DNA of 64,000 bases from Blautia hominis (GCA_002270465.1 NQOF01000005.1:349507-413506); one strand, 5' to 3'; counted from the stretch's first letter, positions 54,326 through 63,153 are shown. Notes: a model not told the origin generated them from the sequence alone. Numbers and translations are program-made.

Positions 54326-54326
54326 A

Positions 54327-54779
54327 TTATTTTTCCTCCTCTACTACAAGTTTCACTCCTTCGACCGCCACAATTCTGACGATTGCTCCCTCATCAATAA
54401 TTGTTTCGTCCCTGGATTTTGCGGACCATTCCAGTCCGTTTACCACAGCCTGCCCGGTTCCTCTCAAATTATCTATGGTTTTTGTAACCACGGCTTTCTC
54501 GCCGGGAAGACTGTCTACATTTGTTTTATTCACATTTCTGTTCATGTACTTTACTGCCAGCGGCCTGGTGAAGATCAAAAGCACCACCGATACTGCAATA
54601 AACAATAGAATCTGCAGCCACAAAGGTCCGCCAACTATGGATACCAAAAACGCCACCAGCGCTCCTCCTGCAAACCAGATGGTTGTAAGCCCCAGTGTGA
54701 TAATCTCAATCACCAGAAGCACAGCCAGAAGAATCAGCCAGATGATTGATATGGTCCCTGCTGTAATTGCTGTCCACAT
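54327..54779 (-). CDS. NfeD-family membrane protein
   Basis: A 150-residue protein of the short NfeD kind, with three or four membrane helices in the first 70 residues. A C-terminal OB-fold domain follows (GEKAVVTKTIDNLRGTGQAVVNGLEWSAKSRDE). The start at 54779 is supported by GGAGAGG; a longer frame to 54929 crosses the terminator of the next gene. It precedes the SPFH gene by one base and is its usual partner. Confidence 0.9.
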   Translation of the reverse strand: MWTAITAGTISIIWLILLAVLLVIEIITLGLTTIWFAGGALVAFLVSIVGGPLWLQILLFIAVSVVLLIFTRPLAVKYMNRNVNKTNVDSLPGEKAVVTKTIDNLRGTGQAVVNGLEWSAKSRDETIIDEGAIVRIVAVEGVKLVVEEEK

Positions 54780-54810
54780 ACCCACCTCTCCTTTCCGGAT
54801 GATTTCAGGT

Positions 54811-54872
54811 AAAAAAATCAGTCCTTTACAAATAATATATCCATTTGCTGATATTATATCGTAAAAGACTGA
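54811..54872 (-). terminator. Terminator of the second ABC/FtsX module
   Basis: On the minus strand TCAGTC...GACTGA arms, extended by TTTAC/GTAAA and an AT-rich stem, lie at 54818-54872. A run of seven T follows (54811-54817). It lies directly behind the permease gene and before nfeD. Confidence 0.8.
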
Positions 54873-54886
54873 AAATAACAATATTT

Positions 54887-57469
54887 TTATTCCGCTTTTC
54901 TCATTCTCTCCGTGACACTGGTCCTGCACATGCTCTTATAGCAAAGTGCCGGAACCACAAGGACGATCACCACCAGGACCGGAATGCAGGCTAATATGGG
55001 CATTACAGTAAAATGCCACCTATAGAAAAAGAGGGAATTTCCTATACTTTGAACAGCTGTTACATCCAGGATACCGCCCAGGATCAGAGAGGCAGCACCT
55101 GTCAGCAGCGCATACATCACGCCCTCACACCCCAGCATCTGCCGGAGCTGTTTCCCAGTCATCCCCACTGCCTCCATCATAGCAAACTCCTGCTTTCTGG
55201 ACAGGACCGAAGTCACCATGGTATTGATAAAATTCAAAATACCAATAAAAGCCAGGATAAGTGCCAGAAGACCGCCCACTATGGCGTACATATTCTTATC
55301 CGCTTCAAACTCAGCGGCCACCGTGGATTTTGACGTGAAATCCAAATCTGAATTTATATTCTCACAGTAATCCTCCAGCCATTTTTCCACGTCTTTCTCC
55401 CTATCCTTTTCCACATTGAACAGGGTTCTCATAGGCAGCCTGTCACCGTAAAAATCCAGGTACTCCCAGTCCGGAAGCACGAAATTATACTCAAATACAC
55501 TGTAGCTCTGCAGCTCGCAGGAATAGGGAAGCTTCCCTACAGCCATTACCTCGTACTCCCTGCTGGTTCCGTCGTCCAAGCGGATCGTGACCTTATCTCC
55601 CACCTCATAATAATTCATCTGATCTTCGCCGGAACCCAGATAGCCGAATATTGAGGTTATCACATACTTACCGGTCTTAAATTTTTCCCAATCCAGCTCT
55701 CCTTCCGTAAGTTCCATTTTCTCATAAGCAAGACGTCCCACACCGAATATTTTGCCGTCAATGTTGTCAAATGATTTGTTTTCCACGGCTTTCCAAAAAT
55801 CCTCACCCCCAAAATATTCCTCCAGATACGGCCTGGCTTTGGGATTATCTAAGATCTTTTCATAAAATGCATCCCGCTCCTCCTCCGTAAAATTAGGGCT
55901 GTTTATGAGATTCATATAAATATTGCAGACATCCTCCACCCCTTTCTGCTCTGACAGTGCGTCCAGGAATTCCCCGGTCACACCCTCCAGGGGTTTGTCG
56001 TAGGCGGCGGGGTTATCGAGAGCGGCATCCCGCACGGAAAAATCGCTGACTGTGGAGGATGCTATGAATTTATCCATGTCAAATCCATTTACAAGCCCAT
56101 ACACACTGTTCAGCAGCACCAGCCCCAAAGAAAGAGAGGTTGTCACGATCACCACCTTCTTTTTATTCCTCCGCATATTGGCTGCTGCCATGGTCCAGGG
56201 ATTTACCTTCTTTGTCTTTTTGCCTTTTTCCCTGCTCCATATCCTATCCTGCCCCTCCGTATACCTAAGAGCCTCCACCGGAGATACCGATGAGGCAATG
56301 CGGCACGGCCTGATACAGCTTATATACACAGTCAGAAGGGAAAACAGTGCAGATGCCGCAAATATCCAGAACTCCAGGGACACCTTCGTGTCTGCCGTAC
56401 TGGAAAACACCAGATTCCTCATAACAATAGGAAGGATCCACTTTCCGGTCACGCCTCCCAGCAGAAGTCCCAGGGGGATACCGTAGAGGCAGAGCATATA
56501 AGCCTGTCTGCGCACAATTTTACGAAGCTGTTTTCCCGTTGTACCGATGGTCTTCAAAAGGCCGTAGTGGCGGATATCATGAAATACATTAATATAAAAA
56601 ATATTATATATGATCAGATAGCCGGACACCAGTATCACCAGCAGGAGGGCCGCGATGGGAAGCATATCTTCTATATTAAGATCCATGCCAAGGTATGCCC
56701 AGTTCGTGCCTTCTGCTACCGCCTCCTCAGGAAATCCGCACCGCTTCACAAGGTCCTCCATTTTACCTGTCAGATCAAAACTGCTGCTGAAATTAAAATC
56801 CGCCATGATCCTTCCCGCATAGTCCGATGCGTCTATACCATTCTCCATGGCGGAAACTACCGGCGTGGGCGCCACTTTATCTGCCAGTTTCTTTGACACC
56901 AGCATGATCTGTGACATGGATATGGTGTCCCCTTTGAAAAAGCCTGACAGCGTAAATGTCATCTCATATTTCCTGTCATTCACCGTAAACTCCACAGGGA
57001 CTTTTTGGCCCACCTCGCAGGGAATGCCCATGGCTTTTAAAACCAGGTCACTGGTCACGATCTCATCCTCAGCCTCCGGCATACGCCCCTCCTCCGGGTA
57101 ACAGAAACTGAATTTTGCATCTAAATCTTCGTAATATCCTATTTCCGTCCTTAATTTTTTAAGGGAGTCATTTACTGCCTCGCCCACAACGATCCGGTAG
57201 GATATCTCTTTTAACTTCTTATCCTTTTTGACAATATCATATTCTTCCTGTGTCAGGTATTTAAATCCTCCGTGGGCGCTCCCTCCCACCTGGCGCATGG
57301 TGGCCTCCTGCTGCTTCTCCACAATGCTTCCCCCAATGGTAAATACTGAGGTAAAGAGCAGAGCCGTCAGGGCAATGGCAAGCACGGCAATAAGATTTCT
57401 GCTCTTTGCCGCCTTCCTGGTCTTGTCAGCCACCCGGCGGACAGCTTTCCGGTTCTTCACTTTACGCAT
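54887..57469 (-). CDS. ABC transporter permease, FtsX/MacB family (module 2)
   Basis: An 860-residue permease with an N-terminal helix at about 27-47, a first extracytoplasmic domain, and a three-helix block from about 275. A second extracytoplasmic domain and a C-terminal three-helix block from about 735 complete it. FtsX signatures include LKTIGTTGKQLRKIVRRQAYML and MMEAVGMTGKQLRQMLGCEGVMYALLTG. It is a clear paralogue of the permease at 20012-22540, and its arrangement with the ATPase is the same. The start at 57469 is inside the end of the ATPase gene, an eight-base overlap. A GTG nine bases upstream is the alternative start. Confidence 0.9.
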   Translation of the reverse strand: MRKVKNRKAVRRVADKTRKAAKSRNLIAVLAIALTALLFTSVFTIGGSIVEKQQEATMRQVGGSAHGGFKYLTQEEYDIVKKDKKLKEISYRIVVGEAVNDSLKKLRTEIGYYEDLDAKFSFCYPEEGRMPEAEDEIVTSDLVLKAMGIPCEVGQKVPVEFTVNDRKYEMTFTLSGFFKGDTISMSQIMLVSKKLADKVAPTPVVSAMENGIDASDYAGRIMADFNFSSSFDLTGKMEDLVKRCGFPEEAVAEGTNWAYLGMDLNIEDMLPIAALLLVILVSGYLIIYNIFYINVFHDIRHYGLLKTIGTTGKQLRKIVRRQAYMLCLYGIPLGLLLGGVTGKWILPIVMRNLVFSSTADTKVSLEFWIFAASALFSLLTVYISCIRPCRIASSVSPVEALRYTEGQDRIWSREKGKKTKKVNPWTMAAANMRRNKKKVVIVTTSLSLGLVLLNSVYGLVNGFDMDKFIASSTVSDFSVRDAALDNPAAYDKPLEGVTGEFLDALSEQKGVEDVCNIYMNLINSPNFTEEERDAFYEKILDNPKARPYLEEYFGGEDFWKAVENKSFDNIDGKIFGVGRLAYEKMELTEGELDWEKFKTGKYVITSIFGYLGSGEDQMNYYEVGDKVTIRLDDGTSREYEVMAVGKLPYSCELQSYSVFEYNFVLPDWEYLDFYGDRLPMRTLFNVEKDREKDVEKWLEDYCENINSDLDFTSKSTVAAEFEADKNMYAIVGGLLALILAFIGILNFINTMVTSVLSRKQEFAMMEAVGMTGKQLRQMLGCEGVMYALLTGAASLILGGILDVTAVQSIGNSLFFYRWHFTVMPILACIPVLVVIVLVVPALCYKSMCRTSVTERMRKAE

Positions 57470-58145
57470 CTGCCTCACCGCCCTTTGCTATTCTTCCGTC
57501 CTCGATCCGGATAATGCGGTCCGCCATCTGGGCGATCTCCTCATTGTGGGTGATCATAACGATTGTCTGACCAAATTTTTCCCCGGTGACTTTCAGCAGT
57601 CCCAGCACATCCTGGCTGGTGCGGGAGTCCAGATTGCCCGTAGGCTCGTCAGCCAGAATGATTGCCGGCTTTGTGGCCAGCGCTCTGGCAATGGCCACCC
57701 TCTGCTGCTGTCCGCCGGACAACTGACTGGGCAGGCAGTTCAGCTTGCTCCCCAGGCCCAGCACCTCAACGACCTGATTAACATAACTTTTATCCACCTC
57801 ATTTCCGTCCAGCTCGATAGGCAGCACAATATTCTCATATATATTCAAGACCGGCACCAGATTATAACTCTGGAAAATAAACCCGATCTTACGTCTCCGG
57901 AAGATACACAGGGCATCATCCTTCAGTGTGGAAATGTCCTTGTCATCCACATACACTTTTCCGCCCGACGGACGGTCCAGTCCTCCCAGCATGTGCAGCA
58001 GCGTTGACTTTCCGCTCCCGCTGGTGCCCACCACAGCCAGAAATTCTCCCCGCTTTACCGACATGTCAACACCGTCCAGGGCCTTCACCAGATTCTCCCC
58101 TGAACCGTAATATTTTCTAAGCCCCTCTGTTTTTAATACTTCCAT
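57462..58145 (-). CDS. ABC transporter ATP-binding protein, LolD/SalX type (module 2)
   Basis: A 227-residue ATPase, the same length as the module 1 paralogue and very similar throughout (Walker [10 protein letters not shown], signature [26 protein letters not shown]). With the permease it forms a MacB/BceAB-like exporter or sensor complex. In module 1 this gene follows the kinase directly. Here it is separated from the likely kinase (60283-61146) by a permease gene on the other strand. Confidence 0.92.
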   Translation of the reverse strand: MEVLKTEGLRKYYGSGENLVKALDGVDMSVKRGEFLAVVGTSGSGKSTLLHMLGGLDRPSGGKVYVDDKDISTLKDDALCIFRRRKIGFIFQSYNLVPVLNIYENIVLPIELDGNEVDKSYVNQVVEVLGLGSKLNCLPSQLSGGQQQRVAIARALATKPAIILADEPTGNLDSRTSQDVLGLLKVTGEKFGQTIVMITHNEEIAQMADRIIRIEDGRIAKGGEADA

Positions 58146-58313
58146 ATCTCCACCTTTCTGCTGTCCGGGTATATCCAGTAAATAAGGACAGCCAAGCCTT
58201 TTGTTTTTTTCTCTGTCTTTATCCTAACATTTTATTCTTACCACATTATTTCGGAAATCTAACACTTCTGAAAGAATTGAATGGACATACTTGTCTGAAC
58301 AGTTCTGTACGGG

Positions 58314-58455
58314 GTTACTGTACACTCCGTGTCCAGTAACACGCTTCGCGATGCACAGCTATGGAGCATTCTGCACCATATCGCCTGGCCGCCTCGGGAT
58401 TTTCATGCTTCCGGCATGAAAACGCCTCCCGGTACAGTGGCCTGTGTACAGTAAC
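58314..58455 (+). repeat. Repeat family A, copy A5
   Basis: A 142-bp element with perfect 12-base inverted ends GTTACTGTACAC and GTGTACAGTAAC. Internal inverted segments include TTTTCATGCTTCCGGCATGAAAA. It matches copy A4 along its length. It lies between the module 2 ATPase gene and the riboswitch. Confidence 0.9.
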
Positions 58456-58494
58456 GTACGGGAACAGTAACCGAAAGAATTCTTGGTTTTGGTA

Positions 58495-58523
58495 TTGCCT
58501 TTTAAATAAAAATGTAGTATGCT
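58495..58523 (+). promoter_or_regulatory. Promoter of the riboswitch-controlled permease
   Basis: TTGCCT (58495-58500) and TATGCT (58518-58523) with a 17-base spacer, about 48 bases before the aptamer. Confidence 0.6.
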
Positions 58524-58571
58524 AATATCATAAAGTCTTAATAAATTTTTTATGGAAATAAAATATTTGTG

Positions 58572-58691
58572 AAGTTTATATAGGCTCATAATTGGTTGAG
58601 CGTCTCTACCAGCTACCGTAATAGCTGCCTATAAATTTCCGCATGAAGAATTGTGCCGGAAATCAGCAGTTTATTACCGGTGGTATTTTTT
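58572..58691 (+). ncRNA. Purine (guanine-class) riboswitch, divergent, with terminator switch
   Basis: P1 is AAGTTTAT (58572-58579) with ATAAATTT (58631-58638). P2 is GCTCA...TGAGC. The junction GTCTCTACC and the loop CCGTAA on a perfect CAGCTA/TAGCTG P3 are the purine-riboswitch hallmarks. The ligand-pairing position (xpt numbering 74) is C, so guanine or hypoxanthine is expected. The preceding base is C instead of the usual A73. An antiterminator (ATTTCCG 58635-58641 with CGGAAAT 58657-58663) overlaps P1. A competing terminator (GCCGG 58655-58659 with CCGGT 58677-58681, T-run 58686-58691) follows. Ligand should switch the gene off. Confidence 0.85.
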
Positions 58692-58798
58692 ACGGATTTT
58701 TTTAGGAAAGGGGGACGGATCACAGCATTTTCCGGCAGCAATTCATCCATAAAAAACAACATTAGCTCGTATTATGAGTGGAGGCAGGAGGAAAGTTT

Positions 58799-60172
58799 AT
58801 GAGTTTAGAAAAAATATTTCATTTAAAAGAAAATCACACAGATGTGAAAACTGAGATTTTGGCCGGTGTCACCACATTTATGACCATGGCGTACATCCTT
58901 GCCGTAAATCCCAACATCCTTTCAGAATCCGGCATGGACCGGGGTGCAGTCTTTACCGCTACGGCTCTGGCATCCTTTATCGCCACGTGTCTGATGGCAG
59001 CACTGTCCAATTATCCCTTTGTGCTGGCTCCCGGCATGGGGCTGAATGCGTACTTTACCTATACGGTTGTTATGGGCATGGGATTTTCCTGGCAGATGGC
59101 ACTGAGCGCAGTATTTGTGGAAGGTATCATTTTCATCATACTGTCACTGACCAATGTGCGGGAGGCCATCTTTAACGCCATACCCATGAACCTAAAACAT
59201 GCAGTTTCCGTAGGGATCGGACTCTTCATTGCATTCATCGGTCTTCAAAACGCCAAGATCGTTGTGGATTCCTCTACCCTTGTCACAGTATTTTCCTTTA
59301 AGGGTTCCATCAAAAACGGCACCTTCCAGTCAGAGGGCATCACCGTGCTGCTTGCTCTCATTGGTCTTTTGATCACAGCCATACTGCTGGTGAAGAACAT
59401 AAAAGGAAATATCCTGTGGGGTATTCTTGGTACATGGATACTGGGAATCATCTGTCAGCTTGTGGGTCTTTACGTTCCCAACCCGGAAGCCGGCTTCTAC
59501 AGCCTGCTGCCGGATTTCTCCGGCGGAATATCCATTCCCAGCCTTGCGCCTACCTTTATGCACATGGACTTCTCTAAAGTATTTACCATGGATTTTGTAG
59601 TCATCATGTTTGCATTTCTGTTTGTAGATATGTTTGATACCCTGGGAACCCTCATCGGTGTGGCATCCAAAGCAGATATGCTGGACGAGAACGGTAAACT
59701 TCCGAAGATCAAAGGCGCCCTCTTGGCGGATGCTGTTGGTACTGCTGCCGGTGCAGCACTCGGTACCTCCACAACCACCACTTTCGTAGAAAGCGCTTCC
59801 GGCGTGGCAGAAGGCGGACGTACTGGTCTTACAAGCCTGACAGCAGCCCTTTTATTCGGGCTTTCCCTGTTCCTGTCACCTATATTTTTGGCGATTCCGT
59901 CCTTTGCAACCGCGCCCGCGCTGATCATCGTTGGTTTCCTGATGCTGACATCTATAACAAAGATTGACTTCCAGGACTTTACGGAAGCGATCCCGGCATT
60001 TATCTGCATCATTGCAATGCCGTTCATGTACAGCATTTCCGAAGGGATCTCTTTTGGAGTTATCTCCTACGTGATCATCAATCTGGTTACCGGAAAAGCA
60101 AAACAGAAAAAGATCAGTCTTCTGATGTATATACTGGCCGTGCTGTTTATATTTAAATATATCATGATATGA
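58799..60172 (+). CDS. NCS2-type purine permease (AzgA/PbuG group)
   Basis: A 457-residue transporter with about 12-13 membrane helices. Features of the AzgA/PbuG branch are KTEILAGVTTFMTMAYILAVNP at the N-terminus, APGMGLNAYFTY, the central TSTTTTFVESASGVAEGGRTGL motif, and MFAFLFVDMFDTLGTLIGV. It should import guanine, hypoxanthine or adenine with a cation. The start at 58799 has AGGAGG upstream; a longer frame from 58778 is not needed. A purine riboswitch lies in its leader, which agrees with the role. Confidence 0.93.
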   Translation: MSLEKIFHLKENHTDVKTEILAGVTTFMTMAYILAVNPNILSESGMDRGAVFTATALASFIATCLMAALSNYPFVLAPGMGLNAYFTYTVVMGMGFSWQMALSAVFVEGIIFIILSLTNVREAIFNAIPMNLKHAVSVGIGLFIAFIGLQNAKIVVDSSTLVTVFSFKGSIKNGTFQSEGITVLLALIGLLITAILLVKNIKGNILWGILGTWILGIICQLVGLYVPNPEAGFYSLLPDFSGGISIPSLAPTFMHMDFSKVFTMDFVVIMFAFLFVDMFDTLGTLIGVASKADMLDENGKLPKIKGALLADAVGTAAGAALGTSTTTTFVESASGVAEGGRTGLTSLTAALLFGLSLFLSPIFLAIPSFATAPALIIVGFLMLTSITKIDFQDFTEAIPAFICIIAMPFMYSISEGISFGVISYVIINLVTGKAKQKKISLLMYILAVLFIFKYIMI

Positions 60173-60230
60173 TTTCGGCGTAACGGTTCAGCACCTTGGC
60201 CGTTACACTTTGGCGTACGGCCGGACTGTG

Positions 60231-60279
60231 AATGCCCGGAAGGGAAACTGCCCCCATGGTTTCCCTCCCGGGCATTTTT
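60231..60279 (+). terminator. Terminator of the purine permease gene
   Basis: AATGCCCGG (60231-60239) pairs with CCGGGCATT (60268-60276), with an inner GGGAAAC/GTTTCCC stem, followed by TTTTT. Confidence 0.9.
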
Positions 60280-60282
60280 CCG

Positions 60283-61146
60283 TCAAAGCCTGCCGCGCCG
60301 GATATACAGAATAAATTCTGAGCCTTTTCCCGGCGCTGACTTTACCTTGATATATCCATTCTGCCGTTTCAGGATCTCTCTGGTCAGATAGAGGCCGATC
60401 CCCACACCGTCTGCCTGCTGGACAGACTCTGCCCTGTAAAATCGTCCAAAGATCTTAGGTGTGTCCGCCTCCGAGATCCCTATCCCCTCATCCTTAACGC
60501 TGACCGCCACATACAGCTCATATTCCATCACCGAAAGCGTCACTTTCCCTCCCGGCTGCGAATATTTCACCGCATTGTCCAGAACATTGTAAAGCGCCTC
60601 TTTTGTCCACTTAAGATCATAATATGCACGGATGTTATCCACACAAGTGTTGACAATCTGTATCTGCTTTTTATCTGCCTTTGGCATCACATCCCCGGCA
60701 GCCTCCCGGATCAGCCTCTCCAGGCCTTGTTCCCGGGGTTTGACTGTCAGTATATTACTCTCGAGCCTTGACATCTTAGTCAGGGACTGGATCAGAAATT
60801 CCAGCTTCTCCGCCTGCCTGGATATTTCCTCTGCCATTCTGAGTTCCTGTTCCCTGTCCGGTGTGTGCACCTCCCGGCTGAGTTTTTCTTTCAATAAATC
60901 GGTATAGAGCCTGATATTGGCCACAGGGGTCTTTGTCTGGTGGGAAATGTCAGATACCAGGCTTTTCACATTCTCCTTCTCCTGTTCCAGACTTTCCCTG
61001 GAAAGCACGGAGGTACTCAGAAATCGTTTCCACTTAGTCTCCACCCTGGAAAGCTCTGTCTCATTATAATCCGATTCCCTGAAATCACCGGAGATAGCCG
61101 CATCCAGCATTTCCTCCACTTTCCGTATTTCTCTACGTCTCCGCAT
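60283..61146 (-). CDS. Sensor histidine kinase lacking a membrane anchor (module 2)
   Basis: A 287-residue kinase with phospho-His in SLVSDISHQTKTPVANIRLYTDL (residue 69). The ATPase domain shows NVLDNAVKYSQPGGK, DEGIGISEAD and DGVGIGLYLTREI. In contrast to its paralogue at 23329-24249, no hydrophobic helix precedes the helical linker; the N-terminus is Arg-rich (MRRRREIRKVEEML). ATG 61146 has CGGGAG about nine bases upstream; ATG 61182 gives twelve more charged residues and also no helix. Either it is a soluble kinase or its membrane part has been lost. It overlaps the response-regulator gene by 14 bases. Confidence 0.86.
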   Translation of the reverse strand: MRRRREIRKVEEMLDAAISGDFRESDYNETELSRVETKWKRFLSTSVLSRESLEQEKENVKSLVSDISHQTKTPVANIRLYTDLLKEKLSREVHTPDREQELRMAEEISRQAEKLEFLIQSLTKMSRLESNILTVKPREQGLERLIREAAGDVMPKADKKQIQIVNTCVDNIRAYYDLKWTKEALYNVLDNAVKYSQPGGKVTLSVMEYELYVAVSVKDEGIGISEADTPKIFGRFYRAESVQQADGVGIGLYLTREILKRQNGYIKVKSAPGKGSEFILYIRRGRL

Positions 61147-61837
61147 CTCCCTGTTCTCCCGTCTCCTCACGTTTCCAGACATATCCCTGTCCGTAGACAG
61201 TTTGGATATATGTAACTCCGTCTCTCCTGTCTTCCAGCTTGCCCCGCAGCCGGTTCACTGTAACAGAGAGGGCATTTTCATCCACATACTCCGCACCGTC
61301 TGTCCAAAGCCTGTCCACAAGGACCGCCCGGGACAGAACCCTTCCCTGGTTTTCCAGGAACAACCTGAGCAGCCTCTGCTCATTTTTACTGAGGGATATC
61401 TCCTGCCCATTCTTCTCAAAAACAAGGCCGCCAAAATCAAAGAGAAAACCGTCCACAAAAAAACGGTCTGTCTGCCTTTGCTGCCGCCTGCGCAGAAGCA
61501 CCCGGATCCTGGCCCTGAGAACCGCCAGGCTGAAGGGCTTTGTCATATAATCATCCGCCCCCAGGCTGAGGCCCATCACTTCGTCCATCTCCATATCATT
61601 TGCAGTCAGCATCAAAACAGGGGTGTCAGCTTGGCTGCGGACCCATTTCAGATAGTCATACCCACTCCCATCGGGCAGATTGACATCCAGAATGATCAAC
61701 TCAGGATACTTCTCCCCATAAACCTGCTTGGCGCTTTTTACACCTGTACATTGTATAAATTCCGTTCCCTGCTCCCCAAGAGCCAGCACAATCCCGTCAC
61801 TCAGTGCCCTGTCATCCTCTACGATCTGTATCAGCAT
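61133..61837 (-). CDS. OmpR-family response regulator (module 2)
   Basis: A 234-residue regulator with receiver residues Glu7/Asp8/Asp9, phospho-acceptor Asp51 (LIILDVNLPDGSGYD) and Lys in DDYMTKPFS. The winged helix from about residue 130 has LSKNEQRLLRLFLENQGRVLSR and ALSVTVNRLRGKLED. It would govern the ABC genes at 54887-58145. A promoter lies at 61860-61888 upstream. Confidence 0.92.
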   Translation of the reverse strand: MLIQIVEDDRALSDGIVLALGEQGTEFIQCTGVKSAKQVYGEKYPELIILDVNLPDGSGYDYLKWVRSQADTPVLMLTANDMEMDEVMGLSLGADDYMTKPFSLAVLRARIRVLLRRRQQRQTDRFFVDGFLFDFGGLVFEKNGQEISLSKNEQRLLRLFLENQGRVLSRAVLVDRLWTDGAEYVDENALSVTVNRLRGKLEDRRDGVTYIQTVYGQGYVWKREETGEQGDAET

Positions 61838-61859
61838 AATCCAGTCTCCTTTGTTCCCT

Positions 61860-61888
61860 ATTTTAATACACTTTTACATTTTGGACAA
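61860..61888 (-). promoter_or_regulatory. Promoter of the module 2 regulator-kinase genes
   Basis: TTGTCC (61883-61888) and TAAAAT (61860-61865) on the minus strand with a 17-base spacer, about 23 bases upstream of the gene start. Confidence 0.65.
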
Positions 61889-61895
61889 CATTCAG

Positions 61896-61927
61896 AAAAA
61901 AAAGAACGGAACAGGTTTTCCCCGTTC
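61896..61927 (-). terminator. Terminator of the cell-wall hydrolase gene
   Basis: GAACGG (61904-61909) and CCGTTC (61922-61927) with an eight-T run on the minus strand (61896-61903). Confidence 0.85.
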
Positions 61928-61945
61928 CGCCCTTACTCGAATATT

Positions 61946-62917
61946 TTAGTAAAATGTCTGATTTCCAATAGTCAGACCGCTTCCGCCACCAGCGTGGAAG
62001 AAGAGCCGGTCTCCAATCGTGTTTGCTCCTGCGAAGACATCCTGAGCGGCTGCGTAACATGCCTCACTTGCTCCCCGTGAGAGCACATTTGACAGTTTGC
62101 CCGTCCATGTAGGCTCAAACTGGCCGCTCTGGTAGATGACTTCTGATAATGTATTTGGAAACTCCCCGCTTCTAATGCGGTTCATGATGACAGCTCCGAC
62201 GCCAACCTTTCCTTCATAAGATTCACCGCCGGCTTCACACTCAATGATAGCTGCCATCAAATCCAGATCTGATGTTGAGACTGATACTTCCTGGGCTGCT
62301 GCCTGGGAGCTGTCCGCCTCTGTTTCCTCTGCTGCCTGTCCCTGCTCCGGCTGAACCGCCTCGGCAGACACCTGTGAAGCCTGGGCTGCTGCCTCTGCTG
62401 CCGCCGCTTCCGCTTCCGCGTCCACAGTTACGGCCTCTGCAGAGATATCACCTGCCCCATACATAACTTCATATAAATTCCTGGCTTCGTCACCGGAAAC
62501 CACCAAATCTTCTCTGATATACCCATTGACTTCCCCGGAAGTCACCTGCAGCCATCCTTCATCATTTCCGACTACAGTTGCCACAGCTCCGGAGGGAAGA
62601 CGGCCGATACACTGGCTGCTCACATCTGCCCCTTCACGGATATTGGCATATGTAAGAACATTTGCCGCGACCTTGTCGCTCCAACTGCTATCCTGTGCAT
62701 CCTCAGCCTGTGCTTCTTCCTGAACCTCAGTCTCCTCCTGAACTTCACTTTCATCCTGAACATCAGCCTCATCCACTGTCTGTTCTGCTTCCTGTACAAC
62801 TTCTATATTCTGATCATCTTCCGTAACATCTGCCGCCATCGCCGGAACCGCCATCATAACAGTCATGACACCCGCAGTTCCCATACAGCATAAAATACGT
62901 CGCATTCTTTCTTTCAT
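61946..62917 (-). CDS. Secreted cell-wall hydrolase (SleB/Hydrolase_2 with SH3 domain)
   Basis: A 323-residue exported enzyme. A signal peptide (about residues 1-28, ending VPAMA) is followed by an acidic low-complexity linker (about 33-75, repeated VQEE-like units). An SH3-type domain (about 83-141: LTYANIREGADVSSQCIGRLPSGAVATVV) comes next, then an Ala/Glu/Gln-rich linker (about 155-213). The C-terminal SleB-like domain has LDLMAAIIECEAGGESYEGKVGVGAVIMNRIRSGEFP. Glu in ECEAGGE is the likely catalytic acid of this lytic-transglycosylase type. Its role may be peptidoglycan remodelling or spore-cortex lysis. Confidence 0.92.
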   Translation of the reverse strand: MKERMRRILCCMGTAGVMTVMMAVPAMAADVTEDDQNIEVVQEAEQTVDEADVQDESEVQEETEVQEEAQAEDAQDSSWSDKVAANVLTYANIREGADVSSQCIGRLPSGAVATVVGNDEGWLQVTSGEVNGYIREDLVVSGDEARNLYEVMYGAGDISAEAVTVDAEAEAAAAEAAAQASQVSAEAVQPEQGQAAEETEADSSQAAAQEVSVSTSDLDLMAAIIECEAGGESYEGKVGVGAVIMNRIRSGEFPNTLSEVIYQSGQFEPTWTGKLSNVLSRGASEACYAAAQDVFAGANTIGDRLFFHAGGGSGLTIGNQTFY

Positions 62918-62986
62918 AAAAAAGGGCCTCCTATAAGTCCATTTGTTTTTATTTGTTACAAATTTATTAATTTTTGTTACGGACTT

Positions 62987-63015
62987 ATTGTATCAAGATT
63001 ACATTTTATTGTCAA
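62987..63015 (-). promoter_or_regulatory. Consensus promoter of the cell-wall hydrolase gene
   Basis: TTGACA (63010-63015) and TACAAT (62987-62992) on the minus strand with a 17-base spacer. The leader is AT-rich with repeated GTTAC/GTAAC words. Confidence 0.85.
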
Positions 63016-63098
63016 GCGGGTAATTTTTGTAACAATTTGTAGATATTTACAGAAAGCCAATCATTTTATGAAGCATAAAGACGATATATCGCTTGTAC

Positions 63099-63153
63099 CA
63101 AAAAATAAACAAAACCGCAGCCCGCAAATCACCCCCGTGATTCCGGCTACGGT
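63099..63153 (-). terminator. Intrinsic terminator at the end of the B2 composite
   Basis: On the minus strand a compound stem (ACCG/CGGT, GCC/GGC and AATCAC/GTGATT arms, 63114-63153) with a C-rich loop is followed by TTTTGTTTATTTTTT. It lies about 480 bases past the TrmH-like gene stop, so it closes a long non-coding transcript. Confidence 0.75.

Noticed and set aside
62953-63053. Repeated GTTAC/TGTAAC words upstream of the cell-wall hydrolase as possible WalR boxes
   Set aside because: The best pair (TGTAAC, four bases, TGTAGA) has wrong spacing and a wrong second half for the WalR consensus as I know it.
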